Origin: Anammoximicrobium sp032229885
GTDB lineage: Bacteria > Planctomycetota > Planctomycetia > Pirellulales > Pirellulaceae
DNA length: 32,128 nt
Direction: 5' to 3'
Assembly: GCA_032229885.1 (NCBI GenBank)
Contig: JAVYAJ010000127.1
Span: 1-32,128 of the forward strand
Positions 23,898 to 32,128 of this stretch are shown here, in pieces. Positions within the stretch are counted from its first letter, which is position 1. Every line of letters starts with the position of its first letter. The notes beneath the pieces were generated by a model, which made no database searches, was not told the DNA's origin, and was given only the letters and a program-made list of their open reading frames with translations. A program made the position numbers and the translations under genes.

Positions 23898-23919
23898 TTT
23901 GACAACTCGGTTCTGGTGG

Positions 23920-23952
23920 CGAGCCGCCGGGCTTGACGCGCCTGGCGGCTCG
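23920..23952. repeat. Inverted repeat CGAGCCGCC/GGCGGCTCG
   Basis: Perfect 9-bp arms separated by 15 bases, 22 bases after the previous hairpin. No T-tract follows. It may be part of a tandem terminator or the edge of an accessory element. Confidence 0.55.
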
Positions 23953-24163
23953 GGGGGTATCGCTTTCTGATATCTTCGCCACCCCCTTCCGCAGCATGAA
24001 CCAGTCCCCTGGCAGGCTGCAAATAGTGGCCGGATAACAAGATACCTGCTCGAGATACCCTAGCGACCCGCTCTTCGACTCATTACAATAAAACGCTTGG
24101 TTAATTGTCGATCAAGGCTGGAGGTCCGGTTAGCGAGACGCATGGCAAGACGAGGGGGCGCGC

Positions 24164-26524
24164 GTGCTGAGCGAATCCGATACACGAGCGAAGCTCATCG
24201 ACCCAGCCATCCACGCCCGCGGTTGGACTGAAGACCTGATTCGGCGAGAGGAGACGGCGGGGGCCATCGACGTGATCGGCGGCTGCGCCAAGCGGCGGTC
24301 CAAGGGACGCACCGATTACACGCTCCGAGTGAAGGTCAACGCCGAGGCCCAGCCCGTCGCTGTGGCCCTGATCGAGGCGAAACGCGCTAGTCTTCCGCCC
24401 GGGCATGGCATGGAACAAGGCAGGGCCTATGCCGATGCCAAGCGGCTCAACGTCCCGTTCGTCTTCTCCTCCAATGGGCATCTCTTTGTCGAATACGACC
24501 GATTCACGGGCATCACCAGTGCGCCCCGCCCGATGAGCGAATTCCCCACGCCCGACCAGCTGCGGGCGCGTTACGAGCAGCACATGGGATTTAGTCTGGA
24601 ATCCCCCGCCGCTCGGCCCTTGCTTACGCACTACGCCGGCGGCGAAGGCACCCGTCGCTACTACCAGGACGCAGCGATTCGTGCCGTGCTGGAGAAGGTC
24701 GCCCGCTGCCAGGTGAGTGGCGAACCACCCCGAGCGCTTCTGTCCCTGGCGACCGGGGCCGGCAAGACGTTCATCGCCGTCAACCTGCTCAAGCGGATCG
24801 CCGACGCCGGGCAGTTGCGCCGCGCCCTGTTCGTCTGCGACCGCGACGAGTTGCGCAACCAGGGTCTTGCGGCCTTGCAGAACGTGTTCGGCTCCGATGC
24901 GGCCGCGGCGACCGGGGGCAACCCGGAGAAGAACGCCCGGATCGTGGTCGCCACCTACCAGACGCTCGACGTGGATAGCGACGCTGCCGAGGCCAACTTC
25001 CTCACGCAGAACTACCCCGAGAACTACTTCAGCCACATCATCATCGACGAATGCCACCGCTCGGCCTGGGGCAAGTGGTCGTTGGTGCTCACCCGGAACC
25101 CGGACGCCGTACAGGTCGGCCTGACGGCGACGCCGCGGCAACTGGAGGTCACCGAGGACAGCAAGGAGGCCCAGGCCGACCTCAAGATCACCGCCGACAA
25201 CGTGAAGTACTTCGGCGAGCCGGTCTATGAATACGACCTGGCCCAGGCCATCGAGGACGGCTATCTGGCCGCCTGCGAGATTCTCAAGGGGCGAGTGAAC
25301 CTCGACGACACCGGCATCACGCTAGACGAGATCATCGCCCGCAACCCGATCGACGCCTTGACCGGCCTCCCTGTATCCGCCGCCGAACTCCGTGAGCGCT
25401 ACGAGAAGACGCAGTACGAGGATCGCATCCTGCTGCCGGATCGCGTCTTGGCGATGTGCCAAGACCTGTTCCAGTACCTGATTGATTCCGGCGGTCCCGA
25501 GCAGAAGACGATCATCTTCTGCGCCCGCGACCGGCACGCCGACGACGTGGCTGCGACGATGAACAATCTCTACGCTGCCTGGTGCGCCCAGAACGGCCGT
25601 CAGCGACTCGAGCCGTTCGCTTTCAAATGCACTGCGGCTTCAAGCGGCAGCGACCAGTTGCCCGACCTCCGTGGTGGTGCCCGGCGCCATTTCATTGCTA
25701 CAACGGTTGACCTCCTCACCACCGGCGTCGACGTCCCCTGCGTCAAGAACATCGTGTTCTTCAAGTACGTCCGGTCGCCCATCGCCTTCTATCAGATGAT
25801 CGGCCGTGGCACCCGCATCGACATGCCCTCGGGCAAACTGCTGTTCCGGGTCTACGACTACACCAACGCTACGCGGCTATTTGGCAAGGAGTTCAAGACC
25901 AGGCCCGCGCAGCCGCGGGGCGAGGGGACGGGGCCGGCGCCTCCGGAACCGCCCGAGCCGACCATCGTCGTCGAGGGGTTCGACGTGGTCGTCACGCCGG
26001 CGGGCCGCTTGATCGTCACGCAGGTCGAGGGCAAGGCGATGCCGGTGCCGATCGAGGAGTACAAACAGCGGTTGGCGGCACGCCTCGTGGCCGAGGCCCC
26101 GAGCCTCGACGCCTTCCGCCTGCGGTGGATTGACCCGCAGGGCCGGCGGTCGCTCATCGATTCGTTGGTCGCCTCGGGCTACTCGCCGTCGGTCGTCCGC
26201 ATGGTCGACGGGATGGATGACTTCGACCTGTTCGACGTCCTGGCGGAACTCGGCTACGGCATGGCCCCCCGCACCCGCACCAAACGGGCGGACGCCTTCG
26301 TCTACAAGCAGCGGGGCTGGCTTTCCGGACTGCCCGGGCAGACCGCGGCGACCGTCGAAGCGCTGGCTGCTCAGTTTTCCCAAGGCGGGACGGAGGGATT
26401 GGAGAACCCGCACATCTTCCAGACGCCGGAGGTCATCGCTGCCGGAGGCCTTAGTGCGCTCAAGATCGCGGGCAACCCAGCCGATCTGCTGCGCGAGACG
26501 AAACAGCGGATGTTTGCGGCATGA
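24164..26524 (+). CDS. hsdR: Type I restriction enzyme R subunit (EcoEI-like HsdR)
   Basis: Motor and nuclease subunit of a type I restriction-modification complex: ATP-driven DNA translocation and cleavage of unmodified DNA. The protein has 786 aa, normal for the EcoEI branch. The nuclease domain shows D51 in GRTDYTL and E71-A-K73 in LIEAKRA (D...ExK). The SF2 helicase has Walker A ATGAGKT (196-202), DECH at 295-298, LTATPRQ, and arginine-finger motif QMIGRGTRID. A linker rich in Pro/Gly/Glu and an EcoEI-type C-terminal domain follow, ending in ADLLRETKQRMFAA. The start is a GTG at 24164 preceded by GAGGGGG; the ATG at 24142 is out of frame. It overlaps hsdS by an ATGA. Confidence 0.95.
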   Translation: MLSESDTRAKLIDPAIHARGWTEDLIRREETAGAIDVIGGCAKRRSKGRTDYTLRVKVNAEAQPVAVALIEAKRASLPPGHGMEQGRAYADAKRLNVPFVFSSNGHLFVEYDRFTGITSAPRPMSEFPTPDQLRARYEQHMGFSLESPAARPLLTHYAGGEGTRRYYQDAAIRAVLEKVARCQVSGEPPRALLSLATGAGKTFIAVNLLKRIADAGQLRRALFVCDRDELRNQGLAALQNVFGSDAAAATGGNPEKNARIVVATYQTLDVDSDAAEANFLTQNYPENYFSHIIIDECHRSAWGKWSLVLTRNPDAVQVGLTATPRQLEVTEDSKEAQADLKITADNVKYFGEPVYEYDLAQAIEDGYLAACEILKGRVNLDDTGITLDEIIARNPIDALTGLPVSAAELRERYEKTQYEDRILLPDRVLAMCQDLFQYLIDSGGPEQKTIIFCARDRHADDVAATMNNLYAAWCAQNGRQRLEPFAFKCTAASSGSDQLPDLRGGARRHFIATTVDLLTTGVDVPCVKNIVFFKYVRSPIAFYQMIGRGTRIDMPSGKLLFRVYDYTNATRLFGKEFKTRPAQPRGEGTGPAPPEPPEPTIVVEGFDVVVTPAGRLIVTQVEGKAMPVPIEEYKQRLAARLVAEAPSLDAFRLRWIDPQGRRSLIDSLVASGYSPSVVRMVDGMDDFDLFDVLAELGYGMAPRTRTKRADAFVYKQRGWLSGLPGQTAATVEALAAQFSQGGTEGLENPHIFQTPEVIAAGGLSALKIAGNPADLLRETKQRMFAA

Positions 26525-27759
26525 GTATCGCCATAGGAAGACAGCACGGAGCAAATTCCCCGCTGCCTCAAGGCTGGGAACTGCGGCACCTTGGCGACGT
26601 GGCCCAACTCAATCCGCGACGACCAGCCGATCTTGCCCGTGATAATGACGCACCGACGACCTTCGTGCCAATGTCGGCAGTCGATGAGACCTCAGGCACG
26701 ATCACGAGACCGGAGTCGCGGCCGTTCGCCGAGGTCAAGAAGGGGTACACGTACTTCGCTGAAGATGATGTCCTGTTCGCCAAGATCACCCCGTGCATGC
26801 AAAACGGCAAGCACGCGATTGCCCGTGACCTGATCGACGGCGTCGGCTTCGGTTCAACGGAGTTTCACGTTCTCCGGCCTGGTCCATGCGTCATCGCCGA
26901 GTGGATTCACTTCTATCTTCGACAGCCAAGCGTACTCCGAGCCGCAATGGCTCACTTCACCGGCGCTGTGGGGCAGCAGCGGGTGCCCGATTACTTCCTC
27001 GAAAATCTCGCAATACCGCTCCCGCCCTTGCCCGAGCAACAGCGGATCAGCCGAATCGTGCGCGAGCAACTGGCAGCCGTGGAACGAGCGCGCCAGCTAA
27101 CTGAGACCCAGGTTGCGGCCGCAAGGATGTTGCCGGAATCCTACCTTCGGGTTTGCTTTTCGGAAGACTTGGAGGCTCAGTTTCGCTCGGTGAGGCTTGG
27201 CGACTGTTTTCAGCTTCGCCGAGACGTCGTTCATCCGCGCGACAACCCGCGAGGGTCGGCCACCTTTGTTGGGCTAGAGCACATCGAAAGTGGGACGGGC
27301 TTGCGCACCGGGAGTGTCGAATTGAACTTGGCTGAACTAACTGGGCGAAAGCCTCGCTTCTGTAGGGGCGACATCGTTTATGGATACCTGCGGCCATACC
27401 TGAACAAGGTATGGGTGGCAGAATTCGACGGAGTATGTTCCGTCGATCAGTACGTCTTCATCGTGGACCAGGAAAAGGCGGACGCCGATTTCTTGGCGTG
27501 GTTCATGAGGAGCCCAGCCTATCTTGCTCGTGCCCCGATTGATACGACGCCTGGCCAGCTGCCGAGGATTCGGACGGACGAAGTAGCATCCGTCGAGGTG
27601 AGTCTACCCTCACCTGAAGAACAGCGCAGTATAGTAGCGACTGTTGGCGAGAAAATGCAGGTATTCAGGCGGATGCAGGCTGCGTTAGAGGAGAGGTACC
27701 AAGCGATCGAGTTTTTGGTGGGGGCCATTCTTCGGCGCACGTTCTCTGGAGGCGTCTGA
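26521..27759 (+). CDS. hsdS: Type I restriction specificity subunit HsdS
   Basis: DNA-recognition subunit that directs both methylation and cleavage. The protein has 412 aa with two target-recognition domains. TRD1 (about 15-170) has WELRHLGDVAQLNPR and DVLFAKITPCMQNGK. The central conserved helix reads LPPLPEQQRISRIVREQL (about 165-205). TRD2 (about 220-365) has RLGDCFQLRRDV and GDIVYGYLRPYLNKV. The second conserved helix is SPEEQRSIVATVGEKMQ at about 365-410. The start ATG overlaps the hsdR stop (ATGA), implying translational coupling. The recognition sequence cannot be read from the protein. The gene is less GC-rich than hsdM, as is usual for exchangeable specificity genes. Confidence 0.93.
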   Translation: MSIAIGRQHGANSPLPQGWELRHLGDVAQLNPRRPADLARDNDAPTTFVPMSAVDETSGTITRPESRPFAEVKKGYTYFAEDDVLFAKITPCMQNGKHAIARDLIDGVGFGSTEFHVLRPGPCVIAEWIHFYLRQPSVLRAAMAHFTGAVGQQRVPDYFLENLAIPLPPLPEQQRISRIVREQLAAVERARQLTETQVAAARMLPESYLRVCFSEDLEAQFRSVRLGDCFQLRRDVVHPRDNPRGSATFVGLEHIESGTGLRTGSVELNLAELTGRKPRFCRGDIVYGYLRPYLNKVWVAEFDGVCSVDQYVFIVDQEKADADFLAWFMRSPAYLARAPIDTTPGQLPRIRTDEVASVEVSLPSPEEQRSIVATVGEKMQVFRRMQAALEERYQAIEFLVGAILRRTFSGGV

Positions 27760-27761
27760 TA

Positions 27762-28619
27762 ATGCCTGGTGAACGTGTAGGAAAGAACCATTGGCAGCCG
27801 ACGCAATTCCTCCGTTATGACGAAACCATCCCGAGCAGCATGTGTACCGCACGGATCTTGACCGATGCCGGATTCGCGTACATCAAGGTGATGGGAAACC
27901 CGCAAGGCCCCCACCAACTGGCCTGCGAGTACGTCGGAACACAGCTGGCCGAGTGGTTCGAGCTTCCTACATTCGAGTATGCACTGATGCTGGTGGATGC
28001 AACCGTCGATGAGATTCCGCTCCTTGACGGGAAATGCGCCGAGTCGGGACCAGCGTTCGTGACCAGGCATGCCAAAGGCTTTCCGTGGGGCGGTGCGCCC
28101 GAGGAATTGGACGGTCTCGTTAATTCAGAAGCGATTACCCGGCTCGTCGTGTTTGACACCTGGACGCTGAATTGCGATCGCCACCCGCCTGGCCCGACTA
28201 CTCGCAAGCCGAACTACGACAATGTATTTATGGAGAAGGTGGATGAGCGAGACAAGGGAGCCTTCCGCCTCTTGGCCATCGACCAGGGGTGCTGTTTCAC
28301 GGGTGGCCGCGACCTGACGGAGAAGATCGCAAATATCAATCAGATAAAGGATGAGAGGCTGTATGGCATGTTTCCTGCCTTTGTTCAACGAGTGCGTGAT
28401 GACCACATCAAAGATGCCGTTGCTCGCCTCGGACAATTAGAGAAGGACATTGTTCGCGAGATTGTCGAGAGCGTGCCGAGCGAGTGGGATGTCAATGCAA
28501 AGCAAAGGGAGGCGCTGATGGAATTGATTGTCCAGCGCGCGACCTTCGTAGGCGAGAACATCTTGTCTACCGTGAATCGCGTTTGCTGGCCGGATCTACT
28601 TTTCGACAAGAGGCCGTAA
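27762..28619 (+). CDS. HipA-like protein kinase
   Basis: 285-aa predicted kinase of the compact HipA-like group (HipA_2 type; no N-terminal HipA_N domain). Kinase landmarks: K42 in FAYIKVMG (ATP-binding lysine), E56 in QLACEYVG, catalytic loop N137-C-D-R-H141 with N154 in PNYDNVFM (the NxDRH...N pattern of HipA), and D174 in LLAIDQGCCF (metal-binding aspartate). All catalytic positions appear intact. It starts two bases after the hsdS stop, with GGAGG overlapping the end of hsdS, so it is part of the restriction operon. A HipB-like antitoxin is absent; the next gene, a DUF3037-like protein, is the natural partner candidate. GC is visibly lower than in hsdM (25/60 in 28321-28380). Ser/Thr phosphorylation of a host or restriction component is inferred, not shown. 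Confidence 0.82.
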   Translation: MPGERVGKNHWQPTQFLRYDETIPSSMCTARILTDAGFAYIKVMGNPQGPHQLACEYVGTQLAEWFELPTFEYALMLVDATVDEIPLLDGKCAESGPAFVTRHAKGFPWGGAPEELDGLVNSEAITRLVVFDTWTLNCDRHPPGPTTRKPNYDNVFMEKVDERDKGAFRLLAIDQGCCFTGGRDLTEKIANINQIKDERLYGMFPAFVQRVRDDHIKDAVARLGQLEKDIVREIVESVPSEWDVNAKQREALMELIVQRATFVGENILSTVNRVCWPDLLFDKRP

Positions 28620-28632
28620 AGGAGGATTATCC

Positions 28633-29436
28633 ATGACCGCAAAGCGCGGCTACTATAGTTTGGTCCAGTTCTTTCCTAGTCCATCGCGGGCCGAGGCGAC
28701 GAACCTGGGGGTCGTTCTGTTTTGTCCCGGCGCCGGTTATCTCGGAGCGAAGATGACGTCGGGCAACCGGCCGGCTACGAAGTTGGTAGGTAGGGCTGGC
28801 GTTGACCCGGTAGAGTTGAATGCCGCCAAGCGGGCAATCGAACGTCGCCTCGATGTTGATCGAGCGTCTTTGCAAACCCCCGAGGACTTTCAGCGGTTCG
28901 CCGAGACCCGTGCGAATGTTCTACGGTTGACGCCACCTCGGCCGATCAAAGTGGTCGATCCGGCTGCGGAAATCGATCGGCTTTTCAATGAACTGGTCGG
29001 AGGGCGGCCGTCGCAGCGCAGCAGAACGCCTTCCCCGCCCCTCCTGGACGAACTATTCCAGCGCCTGGCGCAAGCAGGCCGTGCCAGGCTCAATCTGGAA
29101 GTGATGGTTCCCATTGTCGGCCGGCACCTTCGGGTGCCATACACCTACCGCAACGGCGTCGTGAATCTCGTCAAGCCGCAGTTGTTCCCGGAGGCGGAAG
29201 GCCGAGCGATTAGCGCTGCCATGCACTTGGCCATTGAGGGCGACATACTCCGGAAGCACGGCGCGGACGAAGAGGGCGAGAAGCGGCTAGTCGTGGTATC
29301 GTCGTTTAGGTCCAACGGCAATGGACGGGCTTCAAAAGCTCGCGTCGCTGACATCTTGCGAGAATACGAGGTCACGAACGTCGGCGAAGACCAATTACCC
29401 GAATTCGTCGCCCAGGTGGAAAGGGAAGCTCGCTGA
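28633..29436 (+). CDS. DUF3037-like protein
   Basis: 267-aa cytoplasmic protein of unknown function. The N-terminus YYSLVQFFPSPSRAEATNLGVVLF is the DUF3037 signature as I recall it (YSLVQF.PDPSR.EAVNVGVVL); the display here is of two overlapping short segments, about residues 7-30. The C-terminal half has NLEVMVPIVGRHLRVPYTYR and ends with an acidic/basic helix (VGEDQLPEFVAQVEREAR). It follows the HipA-like gene by 13 bases with GGAGG seven bases before the ATG and precedes hsdM by 7 bases. From memory, HipA-like genes and DUF3037 genes are frequent neighbours, so this is probably the kinase's partner or regulator. No enzyme motif is visible. Confidence 0.75.
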   Translation: MTAKRGYYSLVQFFPSPSRAEATNLGVVLFCPGAGYLGAKMTSGNRPATKLVGRAGVDPVELNAAKRAIERRLDVDRASLQTPEDFQRFAETRANVLRLTPPRPIKVVDPAAEIDRLFNELVGGRPSQRSRTPSPPLLDELFQRLAQAGRARLNLEVMVPIVGRHLRVPYTYRNGVVNLVKPQLFPEAEGRAISAAMHLAIEGDILRKHGADEEGEKRLVVVSSFRSNGNGRASKARVADILREYEVTNVGEDQLPEFVAQVEREAR

Positions 29437-29443
29437 GATCAAC

Positions 29444-31249
29444 ATGGCGAAGAAGAGCACATCACGCAACTCGAAGGGAAATGGCAACGGCAAGAAGCTG
29501 GCGACGCAGCAATCGGTCAACGGTGCCATCAAGAGCATCTGCGACATCATGCGGCGGAGCAATTGCGCCGGCGCGCTGCAATACGTCCCGGAACTGACCT
29601 GGATTCTCTTCCTCCGCATCCTCGACGAGCGCGAGGCCCGCGAGGCGGAAGAGGCCGAGACGGTCGGGCACGAGTTCACCCCGTCGCTCGAATCGCCCTA
29701 CCGGTGGCAGGACTGGGCTGCCCCGTACTCCGAGGATGGCCCAACGACCTCCGACGGCAGCCGCCGCCAGGGCTGGAAGCGGAAGAAACTCCAGGAAGGA
29801 TCGCTCGGCGACTTCTTCGCCTTCGTCAACGCCAAGCTGCTCCCGCACCTCAAGGGGCTCAAGAAGAAGCCGAACGCCACGCCGCGGCAAAAGGCCATCA
29901 GCGAGATTATGTCGGGCGTGGAACGCACCCGGATCGACACCGAGCGAAACTTCCTCGACGTCCTGGACAAGGTCCACGCGATCAGCACCGAGACCGTGGA
30001 CCCGACGCACGTTTTCACCTTGTCGCAGGTCTACGAAGGGCTGCTGTTGAAGATGGGCGAGAAGGGAAACGACGGAGGCCAGTTCTTCACGCCCCGCCAG
30101 GTGATCAAGGCGATGGTCCAGGTGGTGGCCCCCAAGGTCGGCGAGGCCGTCTATGACCCCTGCTGCGGGACGGGCGGATTTCTGGCCCAGAGTTACGAGT
30201 ATGTCCGCGACCGCGCCGGCAACCGCATCACCGCCGATCAGTTGGAAACGCTCAAGACGCGCACGTTCTTCGGGCGGGAGAAAGAGAACCTCATCTACCC
30301 CATCGCCTTGGCGAACCTCGTTTTGCACGGAATCGACCAGCCGAACCTCTGGCACGGCAACACGCTGACCGGCGGCGAGACCTACGGCGGGTTGTTCCAG
30401 GAGGCGCCCGGCCAGTTCGAGGTGATCGTCACCAACCCGCCCTTCGGCGGCAAGGAGGGGAAGGAAGCCCAGACGCGGTTCGCCTACAAGACCGGGGCGA
30501 CGCAGGTGCTCTTTCTCCAGCACGTCATCGACAGCCTGAAGCCGCGCGGCCGTTGCGGGATCGTGCTCGATGAAGGCGTCCTCTTCCGGACGAACGAAAA
30601 ACCCTACGTCCAGACGAAGTGCAAGTTGCTGGACGAATGCGACCTCTACTGCATCGTCAGCCTGCCCGGCGGGGTGTTCACGGCAGCGGGGGCCGGCGTA
30701 AAGACGAACCTTTTGTTCTTCACCAAGGGGAAGCCGACCGAGCGGATCTGGTACTACGACCTCTCGCACGTCAAGGTCGGCAAGAAGACGCCGCTCACGC
30801 TCGCTCACTTCGAGGACTTCTTCCGCCTCCTGCCCAAGCGGGTGGACAGCGAGCGCAGTTGGACCGTCGACCTGAGCGCGCGGAAGGCCAAGGCCCACGA
30901 CGAGGCGGAGCCGTTTCGTCGCCAGGGACGCGCCAAGGAGCAGGAGGCGGCCGCCTGGCGGGAACGGCTCGCCGAGCTGAAGAAGGCGTCGCCCCGCGAC
31001 GAGAAAGCCATCGAGGAAGCGGAAACGCGGGTCGCCGCGGCGCTGCGGGCTGCTCGCGAGTTCAACGGCCAAGCCGAGGACATCGCCAGCGCGGTGTACG
31101 ACCTCAAGGCCGTCAACCCGAACGCCAAGAGCGAGGAAGACACGCGCACGCCGGAAGAACTGCTCGACCTGATCGAGGCCAAGGGACGCGAGATAGCGGA
31201 GGCGTTGGGCGTGCTGCGAGGGGCGAAAGGGGTAGGACCATGCAACTGA
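29444..31249 (+). CDS. hsdM: Type I restriction-modification methyltransferase HsdM
   Basis: Adenine-N6 methyltransferase subunit that protects host DNA and partners with HsdS. The protein has 601 aa. The N-terminal helical domain (about 20-200) has SICDIMRRSNCAGALQYVP and LTWILFLRILDERE. QFFTPRQVIKAMV (213-225) leads into SAM motif I DPCCGTGGF (238-246). The catalytic NPPF motif is at 331-334 (VTNPPFGGKEG). The C-terminal part (about 520-600) is a charged coiled coil with KEQEAAAWRERLAELKKA. The ATG at 29444 is chosen because MAKKSTSRN begins the family-like region; a longer upstream frame overlaps the DUF3037-like gene. It is distinctly GC-rich (43/60 in 30121-30180). It overlaps the following gene by 10 bases. 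Confidence 0.95.
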   Translation: MAKKSTSRNSKGNGNGKKLATQQSVNGAIKSICDIMRRSNCAGALQYVPELTWILFLRILDEREAREAEEAETVGHEFTPSLESPYRWQDWAAPYSEDGPTTSDGSRRQGWKRKKLQEGSLGDFFAFVNAKLLPHLKGLKKKPNATPRQKAISEIMSGVERTRIDTERNFLDVLDKVHAISTETVDPTHVFTLSQVYEGLLLKMGEKGNDGGQFFTPRQVIKAMVQVVAPKVGEAVYDPCCGTGGFLAQSYEYVRDRAGNRITADQLETLKTRTFFGREKENLIYPIALANLVLHGIDQPNLWHGNTLTGGETYGGLFQEAPGQFEVIVTNPPFGGKEGKEAQTRFAYKTGATQVLFLQHVIDSLKPRGRCGIVLDEGVLFRTNEKPYVQTKCKLLDECDLYCIVSLPGGVFTAAGAGVKTNLLFFTKGKPTERIWYYDLSHVKVGKKTPLTLAHFEDFFRLLPKRVDSERSWTVDLSARKAKAHDEAEPFRRQGRAKEQEAAAWRERLAELKKASPRDEKAIEEAETRVAAALRAAREFNGQAEDIASAVYDLKAVNPNAKSEEDTRTPEELLDLIEAKGREIAEALGVLRGAKGVGPCN

Positions 31250-32115
31250 AGAGGCCCCCGGTGGTCGAAACCTGGATATCGTTCGACTTCAACCCGAACG
31301 AAGGTAAGCGCGAATCGAATCTGGCGAAGGAGAACCTGCCGACCGTTCAGGAGTATGTCCGCCAGTACGCTGCGGCGTTACCCAAACTGGAGTGGGCTTT
31401 TGAGACGCAAATTCAGTTCCAGGAGACATCGCCATCCGAGCTGCCGAAAGTCGTCAGCCACGAAGTGCGGTTGCAGGCGGTCCGCCTTACCAACGAGGCG
31501 CGGTCGCGAGTTTTGGGCATACGCGACGACCAGCTCTCCTACCACGTCTTGAAGACCGACGACGGCTACCCAGGATACACGACGGTCCGCACGGAGGCAC
31601 AGCAGAAGCTTGAAGACTACGTTCGCATTTTCCAACCGAGCAGCGTCAAGAGCGCTACATTGCACTATCTGGACGTCATCGATATTCCTTGCCCGGCGGG
31701 AGGCACGATCGAGCTGGCCGACTATTTCCTGTTGGCGACCGACCTCCCGGAACAACCGTTTGGGCTGACGTTGGCCTTGTTGTCTCAGTTTCACGTCCGC
31801 TGCCCAATCGATCCTGGCCCGCTTCAGCTTCAGTTACAGAGAATTCCTGCCCGTCCGGAAGAGCGGGTCGTGCGATTCCGCTTGGAGTGGCACAAGTTGT
31901 CAACCGATATGAACACCCTCGACTTCGCCGAAGTTTGGCGAAGGCTCGACGTCGCTCATGGATACTTGACCGAGTGCTTCCAAGCGTCGCTCACCCAACG
32001 TACAATTGAGTTGTTCGATCCGGACCCAGGAGCGAATGGCACTGTCGATACCAAAGCCTTTTCACGGCGGGAGTTACGACAGCCGCGGCGGTGTCGGCGC
32101 GGGGGGTATTTCTAG
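31240..32115 (+). CDS. TIGR04255-like protein
   Basis: 291-aa protein of a sporadically distributed family of unknown function. It begins MQLKRPPVVETWISFDFNP. Resemblance to TIGR04255 rests on the overall layout: an N-terminal segment about supporting a conserved partner surface, a middle beta-rich part, and the C-terminal LDVAHGYLTECFQASLTQR motif (about 246-264) similar to the family's conserved end. The ATG lies inside the hsdM 3' end (10-base overlap), strong evidence that it is translated with the restriction operon. The last 15 residues are Arg/Gly-rich (RQPRRCRRGGYF), which could be a shifted tail if an error or frameshift lies near 32060. It ends 13 bases before the window edge, so further operon genes may follow. 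Confidence 0.7.
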   Translation: MQLKRPPVVETWISFDFNPNEGKRESNLAKENLPTVQEYVRQYAAALPKLEWAFETQIQFQETSPSELPKVVSHEVRLQAVRLTNEARSRVLGIRDDQLSYHVLKTDDGYPGYTTVRTEAQQKLEDYVRIFQPSSVKSATLHYLDVIDIPCPAGGTIELADYFLLATDLPEQPFGLTLALLSQFHVRCPIDPGPLQLQLQRIPARPEERVVRFRLEWHKLSTDMNTLDFAEVWRRLDVAHGYLTECFQASLTQRTIELFDPDPGANGTVDTKAFSRRELRQPRRCRRGGYF

Positions 32116-32128
32116 CAGGGAGGCGGCC

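Larger units (their letters stand above)
23824..24163. other. Gap before hsdR with two strong hairpins
   Basis: It holds the hairpins at 23863-23897 and 23920-23952 and an AT-rich stretch around 24080-24110 that is the likely promoter region for hsdR. TACAAT at 24084-24089 is a possible -10, but the -35 position reads TAGCGA and is weak. Confidence 0.5.

Noticed and set aside
10722..26524. HsdR remnant as a partial duplicate of the intact hsdR
   Set aside because: The remnant reads FTGTPSELTD and VFGDYIS whereas the intact protein reads LTATPRQLEV with EcoEI-type features; they are different branches.
27762..28619. Classical HipBA toxin-antitoxin
   Set aside because: No helix-turn-helix HipB gene is adjacent and the protein lacks the HipA N-terminal domain; it fits the compact HipA-like kinase group instead.
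29462..31072. Minus-strand frame of 536 codons
   Set aside because: Antisense to hsdM, which has intact DPCCGTGGF and NPPF motifs.

Overview
The window is GC-rich bacterial chromosomal DNA, most likely from a planctomycete (Pirellulales-like). The basis is indirect: high GC, an exported formylglycine sulfatase, an exported VIT/von Willebrand A protein with a proline-rich N-terminus, many exported enzymes spaced by long non-coding gaps, and small dispersed hairpin repeats. No rRNA, tRNA, CRISPR array, integrase or intact transposase was seen.

Layout. (1) 1-4637: serS (cut by the left edge) and an M20 dipeptidase on the minus strand, divergent from a clpS-mtaB pair that has a clear sigma70-type promoter. 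(2) 4638-12145: minus-strand genes separated by repeat-rich gaps. They are an exported thioredoxin/AhpD-like fusion, a sulfatase with an upstream C45-type acyltransferase/hydrolase, and a PHP-family histidinol-phosphatase-like protein. The gap at 9886-11218 holds a short remnant of a type I restriction HsdR unrelated in subtype to the intact one further on. (3) 13048-14469: a plus-strand Tat-exported FAD oxidoreductase. (4) 14705-23095: a minus-strand run made of a metallophosphoesterase, a small methyltransferase, an exported tandem methyltransferase-like protein, a diacylglycerol/sphingosine-kinase-like lipid kinase, an iron-type alcohol dehydrogenase, the VIT/vWA protein and a small unknown ORF.

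(5) 24164-32115: a compact plus-strand defence locus, preceded by a 5'-truncated coiled-coil reading frame and two strong hairpins. Its order is hsdR (EcoEI type), hsdS, a HipA-like kinase, a DUF3037-like protein, hsdM and a TIGR04255-like protein. Adjacent genes overlap or lie at most 13 bases apart. R, S and M form an ordinary type I restriction-modification system. The kinase/DUF3037 pair sits between hsdS and hsdM and is visibly less GC-rich than hsdM, so it looks like an inserted cassette that became part of the operon. This is the best candidate for an undescribed system in the window: a restriction system coupled to a HipA-like protein kinase.

Other notable items are a hairpin family at 4832-4982 with compensatory base-pair changes and a conserved loop, and a diverged 43-base element found both next to the HsdR remnant and upstream of the live restriction locus.
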